From the NCBI RefSeq assembly GCF_013113735.1, contig NZ_CP053346.1, positions 3,362,001 through 3,426,000 of the forward strand: a stretch of 64,000 bases of DNA, in the 5' to 3' direction. Below the pieces are notes generated by a model. That model was not told the DNA's origin. It made no database searches and worked only from the letters and a program-made list of their open reading frames with translations. The first letter of the stretch is position 1. Each line of letters begins with the position of its first letter. Shown piece by piece: positions 27,639 to 37,023 of this stretch. The stretch is from Sphingomonas sp. AP4-R1 (lineage in GTDB: Bacteria; Pseudomonadota; Alphaproteobacteria; Sphingomonadales; Sphingomonadaceae). The translations under genes and the position numbers were made by a program.

Positions 27639-28978
27639 GCCTCCGCTCCCAGCGCGCGCATCAGATCGGTGAAGATCGGGAAGCTGGTGGCGACGGGCGC
27701 CATGTCGTCGATCGTGACGTCATTCACCGCCGCGAGTCCCGCCACCGCGAAGCTCATCGCGATGCGATGGTCGAGATGGGTGGCGACGGTGGCGCCGCCC
27801 GCGAGCTTCTCGCCGCCGGTGCCGTCGATGATCAGGCCGTCCTCGGTTTCCTCGACATGCGCGCCGATCGCGCGGAGGCCGTCCGCCATCACGCGGATGC
27901 GGTCGCTTTCCTTCACGCGCAATTCTTCCAGCCCGCGCGTGACGGTCCGGCCCTTGGCGAGGGCGGCGGCCACGAACAGGACGGGGAATTCGTCCACCAT
28001 CGACGGGACGATGTCGGGCGACACCTCGATCCCCGTCAGGGCGGATCCGCGCACCCGGACGTCGGCCACGGGTTCGCCGCCCACTTCGCGCGGATCGAGC
28101 AGGGTGATGTCGCCGCCCATCGCCTGCAGCACCTCGATCAGGCCGGCGCGCGTCGGATTGAGGCCGACATTCTCGACGACGATGTCCGAGCCCGGCACCA
28201 GCAGGGCCGCGACGATCGGGAAGGCGGCCGAGGAGGGATCGCCCGGCACGACGATCTGCTGCGGCTTCAGCTCGGCCTCGCCCCGGATCGAGATCAGGCG
28301 CGCGCCCTCGATCTGTTCGACCGTCAGGTCCGCGCCGAAGCCGCGCAGCATCCGCTCGCTATGGTCGCGCGTGGCGACCGGCTCGATCACGCGGGTGATG
28401 CCCGGCGTGTTGAGTCCGGCGAGCAGGATGGCGGACTTCACCTGCGCGGAGGCGACCGGCAGGCGATATTCGATCGGGACGGCCGGGCAGAGCCCGCGCA
28501 CCATCAGGGGCAGGCGCCCGCCGGGCGACGCGGAGAATTCCGCGCCCATCTGCGACAGCGGATCGGTCACCCGCCCCATCGGCCGCTTCGAAAGCGAGGC
28601 GTCGCCTGTGAAGGTGCAGGTGATGGCGTGCGTGGCGACGAGGCCCATCAGCAGGCGCGTCGACGTGCCCGAATTGCCCATGTCGAGCGCGGCCTGCGGC
28701 TGGAGCAGCCCGCCCACGCCCACGCCGGAGATCCGCCAGATGCCATCGCCGCCGCGCTCGATCGCGGCGCCCATGGCGCGCATGGCGGCGGCGGTGGCGA
28801 GAACATCCTCGCCTTCCAGCAGGCCTTCCACCCGGCTTTCGCCGACCGCGAGCGCGGACAGCATCAGCGAGCGGTGGCTGATCGATTTGTCGCCGGGAAC
28901 GCGGACGCGGCCGCGCAGCGGGCCTGTCGCCTTGAAGCGGGCGGGGGCAGGGCTCATCTGTGTGCTATGTGAAGTCAT
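27635..28978 (-). CDS. aroA: 3-phosphoshikimate 1-carboxyvinyltransferase (EPSP synthase)
   Basis: Sixth step of the shikimate pathway, 447 residues. [13 protein letters not shown] holds the catalytic Lys, [10 protein letters not shown] and [15 protein letters not shown] are further family motifs, and [13 protein letters not shown] is near the C-terminus. The start at 28978 ([10 protein letters not shown]) is chosen; a later ATG seven codons on is possible. It heads the aroA-membrane protein-cmk unit and is divergent from the TIGR02300 gene, a typical alphaproteobacterial layout. Confidence 0.96.
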   Translation of the reverse strand: MTSHSTQMSPAPARFKATGPLRGRVRVPGDKSISHRSLMLSALAVGESRVEGLLEGEDVLATAAAMRAMGAAIERGGDGIWRISGVGVGGLLQPQAALDMGNSGTSTRLLMGLVATHAITCTFTGDASLSKRPMGRVTDPLSQMGAEFSASPGGRLPLMVRGLCPAVPIEYRLPVASAQVKSAILLAGLNTPGITRVIEPVATRDHSERMLRGFGADLTVEQIEGARLISIRGEAELKPQQIVVPGDPSSAAFPIVAALLVPGSDIVVENVGLNPTRAGLIEVLQAMGGDITLLDPREVGGEPVADVRVRGSALTGIEVSPDIVPSMVDEFPVLFVAAALAKGRTVTRGLEELRVKESDRIRVMADGLRAIGAHVEETEDGLIIDGTGGEKLAGGATVATHLDHRIAMSFAVAGLAAVNDVTIDDMAPVATSFPIFTDLMRALGAEA

Positions 28979-29085
28979 GGGCGGCCGGCTTTGACAGCGG
29001 CCTTCCGTCATGGCAAGGCGCCCGCCGTTCGAATGGCCGGGCGCCTTGCCGCCGTTCGCCTTAGCAAATTCGGAGCAAGAATAAC

Positions 29086-29400
29086 GTGGTCAAACCTGAG
29101 TGGGGCGCCAAGCGCACCTGTCCGAAGTGCGGCACCCGCTTCTACGATCTGGGCAAGGACGATCCGGTCGTCTGCGTCGAATGCGGCACGAATTTCGAGC
29201 CGGAGCTGATCCTGAAGTCGAAGCAGCCGCTGCCGTTCGATGCCCCGAAGCCCAGCCAGGCCAAGAAGGAGTCGGATGACGACCTCGACGAAAACCTGGA
29301 CGTGGACGAGGACGAGGAGCCCAGCGCGGACGACGATGTCGATCTGGGCGGCGACGACGATATCGGCGTCGACACCGCATCCGAGGACGAAGACCAGTAA
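29086..29400 (+). CDS. TIGR02300 family (FYDLN acid) protein
   Basis: 104-residue protein with GTG start. The N-terminal zinc-ribbon [19 protein letters not shown] plus VECG gives two CxxC pairs. A short linker leads to a highly acidic C-terminal half made almost wholly of Asp and Glu. The combination defines TIGR02300, of unknown function and found mainly in alphaproteobacteria next to aroA, as here. Confidence 0.9.
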   Translation: MVKPEWGAKRTCPKCGTRFYDLGKDDPVVCVECGTNFEPELILKSKQPLPFDAPKPSQAKKESDDDLDENLDVDEDEEPSADDDVDLGGDDDIGVDTASEDEDQ

Positions 29401-29411
29401 TTTTTTTCCCT

Positions 29412-29446
29412 TGCCGCAAGATCGATGAAAAATCTGTCTTGCGGCA
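29412..29446 (+). terminator. Hairpin after TIGR02300 gene
   Basis: Perfect 10-bp stem TGCCGCAAGA (29412-29421) and TCTTGCGGCA (29437-29446), preceded by a T-run just after the stop codon. No T-run follows on the plus strand, so termination strength is uncertain. Confidence 0.5.
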
Positions 29447-29535
29447 TCCGGCGGGCTCCCCTAGTGAGCCCCCCACACCGCCGCCGGCTCCCATCCGGCG
29501 GCTTAGTCCGAGCCTCTTCCGAGAGGTGAAGGCAT

Positions 29536-29611
29536 GGGGCCGTAGCTCAGCTGGGAGAGCGTCGCGATGGCATTGCGAAGGTCTGGGGTTCGATCCCCCA
29601 CGGCTCCACCA
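29536..29611 (+). tRNA. tRNA-Ala(GGC)
   Basis: 76-nt cloverleaf: acceptor GGGGCCG with CGGCTCC (one G-U), D-arm GCTCAGCTGGGAGAGC, anticodon loop ATGGCAT with anticodon GGC, T-arm GGGGTTCGATCCCC, encoded CCA. The anticodon stem closes with a G-U pair. Confidence 0.97.
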
Positions 29612-29974
29612 CCTTTCTAACGTGTTGAGTTAGAAGGGGAAATTCTAGAGAATCGGATTCGAAGCGGCTGATTGCTACACTCGTAGCAGGGGCAGTTCGG
29701 TGCTACTCCTCTGGCGAAACGCGGCGCCGTTGACGACGTCCGGCAGCCTGTCGCGCAGCCCTAAGCCAGCGCTTTCCTCAGCATATCGCTCCCAGCCAAG
29801 GACCATGACCAGGTCACGCGGCGCATCCCCGCCAATCTGATCAGGTCGAAACGACCGCCAATCAGGACCGATGCCTTCTGAAGATCGGCGAGCGGGAGTG
29901 TCGGTCGAGCTTGAAGGCGATTCGCTTCGGCCTGCGGAGATTCGTCGAATATCGCTGCGACGGCCGCGGCCGTA
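29612..29974. other. Gene-poor stretch after tRNA-Ala, possible decayed coding remnant
   Basis: No intact gene with a start codon is visible. On the minus strand two overlapping stop-free segments (about 29979-29761 and about 29815-29675) have protein-like composition and look like one short coding region broken by a frameshift, ending CTACGAGTGTAG. I cannot name a family. No direct repeat of the tRNA 3' end was found in this stretch, so an integrated island is not demonstrated. Confidence 0.3.
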
Positions 29975-31126
29975 TCAGTTGCCCGTCAGGGGCACCGCCA
30001 GCGATGCGGCGACCTGCATGAGATCGGTTTGACGGCGCACGCCGATCTTGTCGTAGAGGCGGGACAGATGTGTCTTCACCGTGCTCCGCTCGATCCCGAG
30101 TGAAGCCGCCGCAGTGGTCTGGGTGTGGCCGGATACGAGGAGCGCGAACACCTTCGCTTCGGTCGCCGTGAGGTCGAACAGGGCCGCCGCCATTTCGGTG
30201 GGCGCGATAAACGGCGATCCCAGTTGGGCGAAGAATATGGCCGCGACGGCGCCATGCCCGGATGACCCGGGTCTGCGTGCGAGCGGCAGGACGTACAAAG
30301 CGCCCGCGTCCGAATCCTGGCTCCTGAGCGGGATGCCGAGCCCTCGTCGGCCGAGCGCGCCCTCATCGCGCGCTGCCTGTGACACCGCAGCGGCAAGCGC
30401 GCTCGTGGCGCCGGCGGACCGCGTCTGGACATGGCCGTCGGTCAGGCGGACGAGCCCACCTTGGTCGAGCAGGCTCACCCCGGCCGGGTTGCCGTGGATC
30501 AGTCGCAATTGGGGATCGACCAGGAGGACAGGAACCGTCAGACCATCGAGGGCCGACCCAAGGGCGGTTCGGGCAAGCTCGGCGCCCTCGATCATGCGAT
30601 TGATCGTCGCGGCGCGCTGGAGATGGGGCACCAGCAGCCGCGCCACCGCAACCTCCCGGTCCGTGATCGGGCCTGCCGTGTGGTGGCGGCCAAAGGCGAG
30701 CGAACCGATCGCCGTCGCATCGCGAGCAACCCCGATCGCCATCACATCGATGATCCCCTGAGGCTTCGCAAAGGCCACTTGATACGGGTTGGTCGCGTCC
30801 TCGGGATCGAAAGCCGGGTTCGCCCAGGACAGAACGGCCGGTTCGTCAAGCGGAAGGGACTGGATGACGGCCTCGCCACCCCACCGCTCGACGACAGCCG
30901 CCGCATTCTCCGCGATCACCGGAAAATATTCGGGAGGGATATTCGTCGTGACGCGACTAATTGCCCTGCCGGAGGGAAGCAGCAGCAGATCGAGCGACGA
31001 ATTGTGAAAATTGAGCTCGGTCCGGATCGCCTCCATCGCGATCGGCCATCGTGCGGGATCGATCGCGCAATCGTAGATCAGGCCGATTATGTGCGACAAC
31101 CGTTCCGGCGAGATCGCTTCATCCAT
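29975..31126 (-). CDS. LuxR-family transcriptional regulator
   Basis: 383-residue regulator. The C-terminal helix-turn-helix (LTATEAKVFALLVSGHTQTTAAASLGIERSTVKTH as a region, about 318-370) is a GerE/LuxR-type domain. The N-terminal 300 residues contain no recognisable receiver or autoinducer-binding motif and may be a PAS/GAF-like sensory region (LDGLTVPVLLVDPQLRLIHGN looks PAS-like). It is divergent from the PEP-CTERM protein gene, which it may control. Confidence 0.85.
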   Translation of the reverse strand: MDEAISPERLSHIIGLIYDCAIDPARWPIAMEAIRTELNFHNSSLDLLLLPSGRAISRVTTNIPPEYFPVIAENAAAVVERWGGEAVIQSLPLDEPAVLSWANPAFDPEDATNPYQVAFAKPQGIIDVMAIGVARDATAIGSLAFGRHHTAGPITDREVAVARLLVPHLQRAATINRMIEGAELARTALGSALDGLTVPVLLVDPQLRLIHGNPAGVSLLDQGGLVRLTDGHVQTRSAGATSALAAAVSQAARDEGALGRRGLGIPLRSQDSDAGALYVLPLARRPGSSGHGAVAAIFFAQLGSPFIAPTEMAAALFDLTATEAKVFALLVSGHTQTTAAASLGIERSTVKTHLSRLYDKIGVRRQTDLMQVAASLAVPLTGN

Positions 31127-31347
31127 TCCTGGTCTCCGATGCGCCGACTTCCGATGAATAACGATCCATTTGCCGAAATAAAGATCGGGGCATCCCCCTT
31201 ATGGGGGCGCCGGGCCTGAATGCCGGCCGTAGCCTGACTGTATTGGCACGTCGTCGGGTGCAGGTGCGGACAGCGCGAGCGCGATCTTTCGTCGCCTGGG
31301 GCAATGTCAGCAGGCCCGCGCGGCGACCGGTTGGGGAGGGTCGTGAT

Positions 31348-32250
31348 ATGCTTGGCGTCAACCTGAAATCGCTGTGTGAGCGGGCTTCGGCCGGGGTGCC
31401 GGGGGTAAGATGTCGTGTGCGCACTGCGCTCATGACAGCCGGATTGGGTCTGGCGGCCGCGTCGCCCGCTGGCGCGACCAGCTATTACAATGCGTCGGGC
31501 AGCGTCGTTACCAACCTCGGGGTCACCGCGAAATACACGACCGATCCGCTGGTCCCGCAGGAGGTGAACCTGGCCGGCGGCAACGGCTGGAGCGTCATCG
31601 CGACCGCCAACGACAATGACGGCGGCACGGTGACGGCCGACGTCGGCGTGCCGCCCAACTGGAGCTACGGCACCGGGAATTACCTCCAACAGATCAGCGC
31701 GTCGTCAACGTTGAGCTATGATTTCTCGGTCGTCGGCGCCGCTGTCGGCACGATCGTCCAGGTGCTGGTATACGGGGCCGGCCACGCGACCCAGTCGGAT
31801 CCCAATCTCGGCGGCTATGCCAGCACGAGCTTCCAGTTGGGCGGTCCGGGAGGCGATCTGTTATATTATTCGATCGATACGGTCGGAACGCAGGGCGCGA
31901 CCAACGGCGGCAGCTTCGTCGTCAACGACGTGATCTCCCTGCAGGTGGGATATACGTATCGCCTTGCCCTAGGTGCCTATGCAAAGGGCGCATCGGACGA
32001 AAGCCTCGACGACACTTCGATGCCGAACGGGAAATATGCCACGTTCAGCGCGGGGGCGGATCCACTCTTCACGATCCTCGGCGACAATGCGCTCTCCTAT
32101 CGCTTCGAAGGGCTGCCGGCGTCAGCGATCGGCGGGCCTGCGTCGGCCGTGCCCGAGCCGTTGAGTTGGGTCATGATGGGGGGTGGATTTGGCTTCGTCG
32201 GTGGCGCGATGCGCTATCGCAGGCGCTCGCGCAGCCCCTCCTGCGCCTGA
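31348..32250 (+). CDS. PEP-CTERM sorting domain protein
   Basis: Exported 300-residue surface or matrix protein. The signal peptide is followed by a beta-rich Gly/Thr/Ser domain. The C-terminus has the exosortase recognition motif VPEPLSWVMM, a hydrophobic helix (GGGFGFVGGAM) and an Arg-rich tail (RYRRRSRS). The start at 31348 has GGGAGGG upstream. Exosortase (xrtA/epsH) and EPS genes are not in the window, so sorting must be done by a distant system. Confidence 0.85.
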   Translation: MLGVNLKSLCERASAGVPGVRCRVRTALMTAGLGLAAASPAGATSYYNASGSVVTNLGVTAKYTTDPLVPQEVNLAGGNGWSVIATANDNDGGTVTADVGVPPNWSYGTGNYLQQISASSTLSYDFSVVGAAVGTIVQVLVYGAGHATQSDPNLGGYASTSFQLGGPGGDLLYYSIDTVGTQGATNGGSFVVNDVISLQVGYTYRLALGAYAKGASDESLDDTSMPNGKYATFSAGADPLFTILGDNALSYRFEGLPASAIGGPASAVPEPLSWVMMGGGFGFVGGAMRYRRRSRSPSCA

Positions 32251-32309
32251 GTGGCTTCAGTCGGACCTTGCGGAAGGATGTGCGCGGCGTGCGATAGGCC
32301 GCGCCTCCT

Positions 32310-32855
32310 TCAAAGCAATAATAACCGCACGGCCGCGACCGCCGCGATGACCAGTCCGCAAACACTCGGATAGAAGGTCAGCGCGAAGCCGAAGGCGCGT
32401 GACCGCGCGCCGTTCGCATAGCCGATCCAGAACAGGAGGCGTCCAACCGCAAAAAGCGCCGCGAGGACGATGATCAGCAGCGCGGACGAGGCGATCAGCA
32501 TCGCCAGCGCGACATGGACCGGAATCGCCAATGCCACCTGCTCCAGGGTGTTTTGCAACAGTGCGTTGGCACGGCTCACCGCCACGGTGCCGCCTGTGGT
32601 GCCGCTGCCGGCGATATCGGCGGCCGAGAAGAAACGCAGCCGGGCGACATTGCCGATCGTCGCAGCCAGCCAGCCCAGAACGAACACGTCCGCCCCAGCA
32701 GCGATCATCAGGCGGTCGGGTAACGGGCGGGAAGCCGCCGCACCCCAATGCAGGGCCGCCGCCATCGCGAGAAGAGTGAGGCACAACGCCGCAGCCATTC
32801 TGACCGCGACGCCGCGCTGCTCTCGCGCGAAACCGATCGAGGCCGAAGGGCGCAC
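32310..32855 (-). CDS. MAPEG-family membrane protein
   Basis: 181-residue inner-membrane protein with four hydrophobic helices. ANALLQNTLEQVALA and FAVGRLLFWIGYANGARSRAFGFALTF match the N-x-x-E-Q and GR-x(5)-GY-x(6)-R-x-FGF motifs of the MAPEG (glutathione/eicosanoid) family. Substrate unknown. An alternative start a few codons on (MAAALCLTLLAM) would remove the basic leader. Confidence 0.78.
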   Translation of the reverse strand: MRPSASIGFAREQRGVAVRMAAALCLTLLAMAAALHWGAAASRPLPDRLMIAAGADVFVLGWLAATIGNVARLRFFSAADIAGSGTTGGTVAVSRANALLQNTLEQVALAIPVHVALAMLIASSALLIIVLAALFAVGRLLFWIGYANGARSRAFGFALTFYPSVCGLVIAAVAAVRLLLL

Positions 32856-32900
32856 GGTGTCCGTCAGATTCGCGAGGGCAGGGGGAGGCCGGACACAGGC

Positions 32901-33299
32901 CTATCGCATGATGAACACACCGGTATAGTCGCTGTCCGCATCCCCGATCGTGGTGCTGCTGAACTGATAGGTGCCGCCGGAGCGTGTCGCGGGTGAGCGA
33001 AAGCGGATGGTCGCCCGCTCATACGCCTTGAGCACAATTTGCCCGTCGGCGGTCCAGCGCCGATCGGAAGGAGCGACGCGGGCGAATTTGAAAAAGGCCT
33101 TCTGGGTGAGGTTGTGCCCTTTGTCGGACCGGTTCGAGATGTGCAGCACGTAGGGCGTATCCCGACGGAGAATGATCCGCCCCGGCTGGTAGCCGTGATC
33201 CGTCATCGTGATGGTGATGGCCTTCGCCTTCGCCCAATCCGGCGCTTGTGCGGCGGCAGGGGCCGCCAGGGTGAGGCTGAGAAGAAGAAGCGCTTTCAT
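32901..33299 (-). CDS. Exported cupredoxin-like protein lacking the copper Cys
   Basis: 132 residues: signal peptide MKALLLLSLTLAAPAAAQA, then a beta-sandwich with the cupredoxin layout (ITITMTDHGYQPGRIILRRDTPYVLHISNRS, GHNLTQKAFF). The mature part has no Cys, so a type 1 copper site of the C-x-H-x-M kind is absent. It may be a structural cupredoxin relative or bind metal through other His/Met. The start at 33299 is chosen for the signal peptide. Confidence 0.65.
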   Translation of the reverse strand: MKALLLLSLTLAAPAAAQAPDWAKAKAITITMTDHGYQPGRIILRRDTPYVLHISNRSDKGHNLTQKAFFKFARVAPSDRRWTADGQIVLKAYERATIRFRSPATRSGGTYQFSSTTIGDADSDYTGVFIMR

Positions 33300-33478
33300 C
33301 GCCGGAGGACTCCCGTTGGATTCATGGCGTTTGAAATCGATGCGCTGCCGCATCGTTCCGTGCCAGGGGCTCAGGCTGGCGATCTGCTGCCTCGCAGACC
33401 GCCGTTTTCATGTGCGAATATCGGGATAATCCGCTGTGTCCGGCCGATGGAGCCGGGATCCTGGCCGTTATGCCCCGC

Positions 33479-33787
33479 TCATTTGAGCAGGGCGTCGTCG
33501 ATCAGATGGTCCAGCTTGGCCCGGTCCTTGGCGGAATAGCCTTTGGGCTTCGGCTTCGGGCTGGTCCTTGCCGGCACGAGCCCGGTCTTGGCCGCCATTT
33601 CACAGGCGGGGCTTCGGCCGATCAGCGTGTAGCAGCCCCGGTCGGGCTGGGCGGCGATATACGCATAGCGGGCGATCACCGAGAGCAGGCCGATCACGAT
33701 CAGCCACAGCATCCATGCCACGAATCCGGAAGGCTTGCCGCCGCCTCTGCGCGCGGACGAACGTTTCGCAGTCTTCGCCTTCGCCAA
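33479..33787 (-). CDS. Small single-span membrane protein, hypothetical
   Basis: 102 residues: basic Lys/Arg N-terminus, one transmembrane helix (FVAWMLWLIVIGLLSVIARYAYI), then a short periplasmic segment with two Cys (RGCYTLIGRSPACEM) that could form a disulfide, and a Lys/Pro-rich tail. Family not recognised. It lies downstream of the MscS-type gene on the same strand. Confidence 0.55.
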   Translation of the reverse strand: MAKAKTAKRSSARRGGGKPSGFVAWMLWLIVIGLLSVIARYAYIAAQPDRGCYTLIGRSPACEMAAKTGLVPARTSPKPKPKGYSAKDRAKLDHLIDDALLK

Positions 33788-33885
33788 AACCTACCTCATG
33801 ATCTCGTCACGCCGGTGCGTGGTGGCTGGCCCTATCCGGGAAGCGCGCGGGTCCGGCAAGGCGCGTTGCGCGCGCGTGCCGGCCA

Positions 33886-36279
33886 TCAGGCGTCGCGAGG
33901 CGGTTCGGGTGGCAGGCTTCCGCTCAGGATCTGCATCTGCTGCGGGCTGCTGCCCAGCTCGATCCCGGCGGCAGGCAGATCGGTCAGGAGCCGGAACAGG
34001 ATGGCGCTGCGCGTGGAATAGACGTCGCGCGGGCCATTCACATGCGCGAAGCTGTTCAGGTTGATCCGCCCGTCGACGATGCCGTCGATGAAGACGGTCG
34101 GCTTGGGCTCGTCCAGAACGGCCGGGGTCTCGGCATAGATGGCCAGCAGCATGTCGCGGGCCCTGGCGACATCCGCGCCGAGCGGCAGCGAGAATTGCAG
34201 CTGGATGCGGCCGAGCGGATCGGACAGCGTCTTGTTCAGCACGGCCTTGGTGATCAGCTCGGAATTGGGGACGATCAGCGTCGATTTGTCCGCGATCTGG
34301 ATTTCCGTCGCACGAACGCTGATCCGCTTGATGTCCCCCTCATCGGTGCCGATCCGCACCCAGTCGCCGATCTTCACCGGCCGCTCCGCCAGCAGGATCA
34401 GGCCCGACACGAAATTCTGCGTGATCGCCTGCAGGCCGAAGCCGATGCCCACCGACAGGGCCGAGAGGAGCAGGGCGATCCGCTCCAGCCCGATGCCGAG
34501 CGAGGCGAGCGCCCAGAGCATGGCGAGGATGAGGCCGGTGTAGCGCGCGACCATCGCGATCGAGTTGCGCGCACCGGCATCGAGTTCCGTCGCGGGCAGA
34601 TAGCGATCGATCAACCAGCGCTGGATCACGCGCACCACCGCCAGGCCGACCGCCAGCACCACCAGCGCGCGCAGGATCGCGCCGGGCGACACGGTGATTT
34701 CGCCGACCGTCAGCCCCTGCGAAGCGCGGGCGGCGATATCGAGCAGGGAGGTGGCGTTCGATCCGAACGGCCCCATCGCCAGCGTAAACGCCAGCGCGAC
34801 GAGCATGATCCGCAGCCCGGCCGAGACGAACACGCCCGCCTGATCGATCAGGCTGCCACGGATGCCGAAACCCTGGACCAGCGTACGACCCATCCGGCTC
34901 TCCCGCGAGATGAAGCCGGTGCAGAGATCGTCGGCGGCGACGAGAAGCAGATAGAGCGCGGCGACAACCAGCGGCCACCACAGCAGCATCTGCGCGATGC
35001 TGAGCGCCAGCGAGAAATAGCCGGCGGCGATCGCGAGCAAAGCCACCGCCATCGCGGTCCAGGCGAACAGCGCAACGATGCCGATCCCCGCGCTGGCGAG
35101 GCGAGGGGGCGTGTCGCCGGCCGCTTTATCGGAGGGGTGCCCCGCCTTGCGACGCAACGATCCGATCGTTCGCAGGATAGCGGCGGCGAGCGACAGGTTC
35201 AGGATAACGCTGACGGCATCGGCGGCCAGGGTCAGCGGGCCGCCATTGCCGGCGGCCGATGCGGTGAAGGCGGTCGCCAGCCCGACGACGAGAACGAACC
35301 CGGACGCGACGCGGACCCAGCGCCTGAGCGCGATGGCGGCCTCGTCGCCGATCGCCGGCAGGCGCCACGACGCGAGCTTCGGCTGGAGCAGCGCCTCGCC
35401 CAGCGCGGTGATCGCGCCGGCGACGAAGGCGATGCGGACCAGCGCGTTCGATATGCGGCTCCAGTCCGGCGCGATCATGCCGGCATTCTGCAGCCCCGAG
35501 ACGAAGGCGATCGCGGCGAGGCCCGGCGCCAGCGTGCCGGAAACCGCGATCCAGAGCGCGAGGCCGGAGCGCCGCAGCCGGCTGCCCGGCGCGCGCTCGA
35601 TCATGAAGGCGCGCCCGAAGCGGGCCGCCGCGATCCGGAGCGGGAGCAGGAGCAGGATCGCCACGACGAAGCCCGCCACGGCCGGCCCGATCCTGTTTCT
35701 GGCGAAGGCGGCGCCGATGGCATCCGCCTCCTTTTCCACGAAGCGGCCGACGCGGTGCAGATCGCGCGGCAGGCCGTCGGCAAAATCCCGCCAGAAGGTC
35801 AGCGTCAGGGGCGAGGGCGTATGGGCGCTGATCCGCTCGTTGAACGCATCGGCGGCGCTCTCCTCGATTTCCTGGGCGAGCTGGTCCGCCTCAACGCCCA
35901 GCAGCTTGCCGCGCTTGATCGCACTGTCCAGCGTCGCGCGGGATCGGGCGAGCTGGCCGCGCTGGATCCGAATGTCCGGTGCCTCGGCCACGCCGGTCGG
36001 CACCGGCCCCAGCTGAGCGATCCGGGCATCGATCAACACCATCTGGTCGTTCAGGGAGGCGACGGCCTTGCCCGCCGCATCGTTGACGGCCCGCGCCCGA
36101 TCGTCGAGTTCGCGGCGCTCGCTGCCGCTCGTCCTGGGCGTGAAGGCGGTTGCGACGGCCTTATATTCGCGCGCGGCGGCGGTCAGCGCGGCGATCGGAT
36201 CGTCGGCGGGCGCGGCGTCCTGGGCTTTCGCCGCCATCCCGCAGAGGAACACCAGCACGAACAGGATTCTGCCAACCAT
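33886..36279 (-). CDS. Large MscS-family mechanosensitive channel with DUF3772 domain
   Basis: 797-residue inner-membrane channel. A signal peptide (to about residue 19) leads into an alpha-helical periplasmic DUF3772-like region (about 25-190), then about ten transmembrane helices, and a C-terminal MscS core: pore helix around LLSALSVGIGFGLQAITQNFVSGLILLAERPVKIGDWV-type sequence, beta domain (KRISVRATEIQIADKSTLIVPNSEL), and alpha/beta C-domain. It is predicted to relieve hypo-osmotic stress. Confidence 0.88.
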   Translation of the reverse strand: MVGRILFVLVFLCGMAAKAQDAAPADDPIAALTAAAREYKAVATAFTPRTSGSERRELDDRARAVNDAAGKAVASLNDQMVLIDARIAQLGPVPTGVAEAPDIRIQRGQLARSRATLDSAIKRGKLLGVEADQLAQEIEESAADAFNERISAHTPSPLTLTFWRDFADGLPRDLHRVGRFVEKEADAIGAAFARNRIGPAVAGFVVAILLLLPLRIAAARFGRAFMIERAPGSRLRRSGLALWIAVSGTLAPGLAAIAFVSGLQNAGMIAPDWSRISNALVRIAFVAGAITALGEALLQPKLASWRLPAIGDEAAIALRRWVRVASGFVLVVGLATAFTASAAGNGGPLTLAADAVSVILNLSLAAAILRTIGSLRRKAGHPSDKAAGDTPPRLASAGIGIVALFAWTAMAVALLAIAAGYFSLALSIAQMLLWWPLVVAALYLLLVAADDLCTGFISRESRMGRTLVQGFGIRGSLIDQAGVFVSAGLRIMLVALAFTLAMGPFGSNATSLLDIAARASQGLTVGEITVSPGAILRALVVLAVGLAVVRVIQRWLIDRYLPATELDAGARNSIAMVARYTGLILAMLWALASLGIGLERIALLLSALSVGIGFGLQAITQNFVSGLILLAERPVKIGDWVRIGTDEGDIKRISVRATEIQIADKSTLIVPNSELITKAVLNKTLSDPLGRIQLQFSLPLGADVARARDMLLAIYAETPAVLDEPKPTVFIDGIVDGRINLNSFAHVNGPRDVYSTRSAILFRLLTDLPAAGIELGSSPQQMQILSGSLPPEPPRDA

Positions 36280-37023
36280 GGCGGCGGTCTAGTGAAACGG
36301 GGGCAATGCTTCAACGTGGCGCATGCAGCCCGGCGATCAGCGGCAGGCTTGCCCTCCATAATAGCTGTCCGGTGAAGCCATCCGAACGGACCTCTGACGA
36401 TGAAGGGATGGCGCGCTTCGGGATAGGGCAGGGCCGCCCGAATTGTCGCCTTTCGGGTCGTGCGGACCATCAGGCCTCCATTCTTCCAGGCCAAGGACGC
36501 TATTCCCTATGGTCCTCCGTCGGCTGTTGCAAATGTCGCACAGTCTCGATCTATCTCTGAACGAAGAGGGAGATAAGCTCACGAATTTCGTGCAAAATTC
36601 GGAAAGTACTGGGCGCGCGGTAAGTCGGAATTAAGGAAGTCCCGGCAGAGAAATGGCATCGCCCGTCGAGCGCGGCTTTTCCTGAAGCGCGTCCTCCGGT
36701 CGATCCGATTGGCATTAGGGGGTGGGAATGAAAATGCCGGTTTCGAGCTGACATCCGAGAGCGATTTCGAAGTGGGGGCACCTCTCTCCCGCTGATCCGA
36801 AGTTGCCATAAATACCAAACTGGAGCGGCGATCCGGGTCATCGGATCGACTGGCTCCGGCCCATGCCGGGCGTGCGCGGCCCTGTCCGCGACGAGCGCCC
36901 TCACATCCAGAATCCTCGCGTTTCTCAGGGCGGCCCATGCCTGTGCCGCCGGCCGGAACGTGCGTGTCCTCGCCGCCGCTCGGCTGGAGCGGGCGGACGA
37001 TCTCATTCGCTTGGAGTATATCG
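36280..37023. other. 744-bp intergenic region, no gene recognised
   Basis: Open frames exist on both strands but none has a recognisable family, a credible ribosome binding site, or conserved-looking composition. The region separates the divergent MscS-type and autotransporter genes and contains locally AT-richer segments (about 36510-36640 and 36800-36830) that are the likeliest promoter positions. TTGGAG at 37011-37016 serves as ribosome binding site for the autotransporter. Confidence 0.5.
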
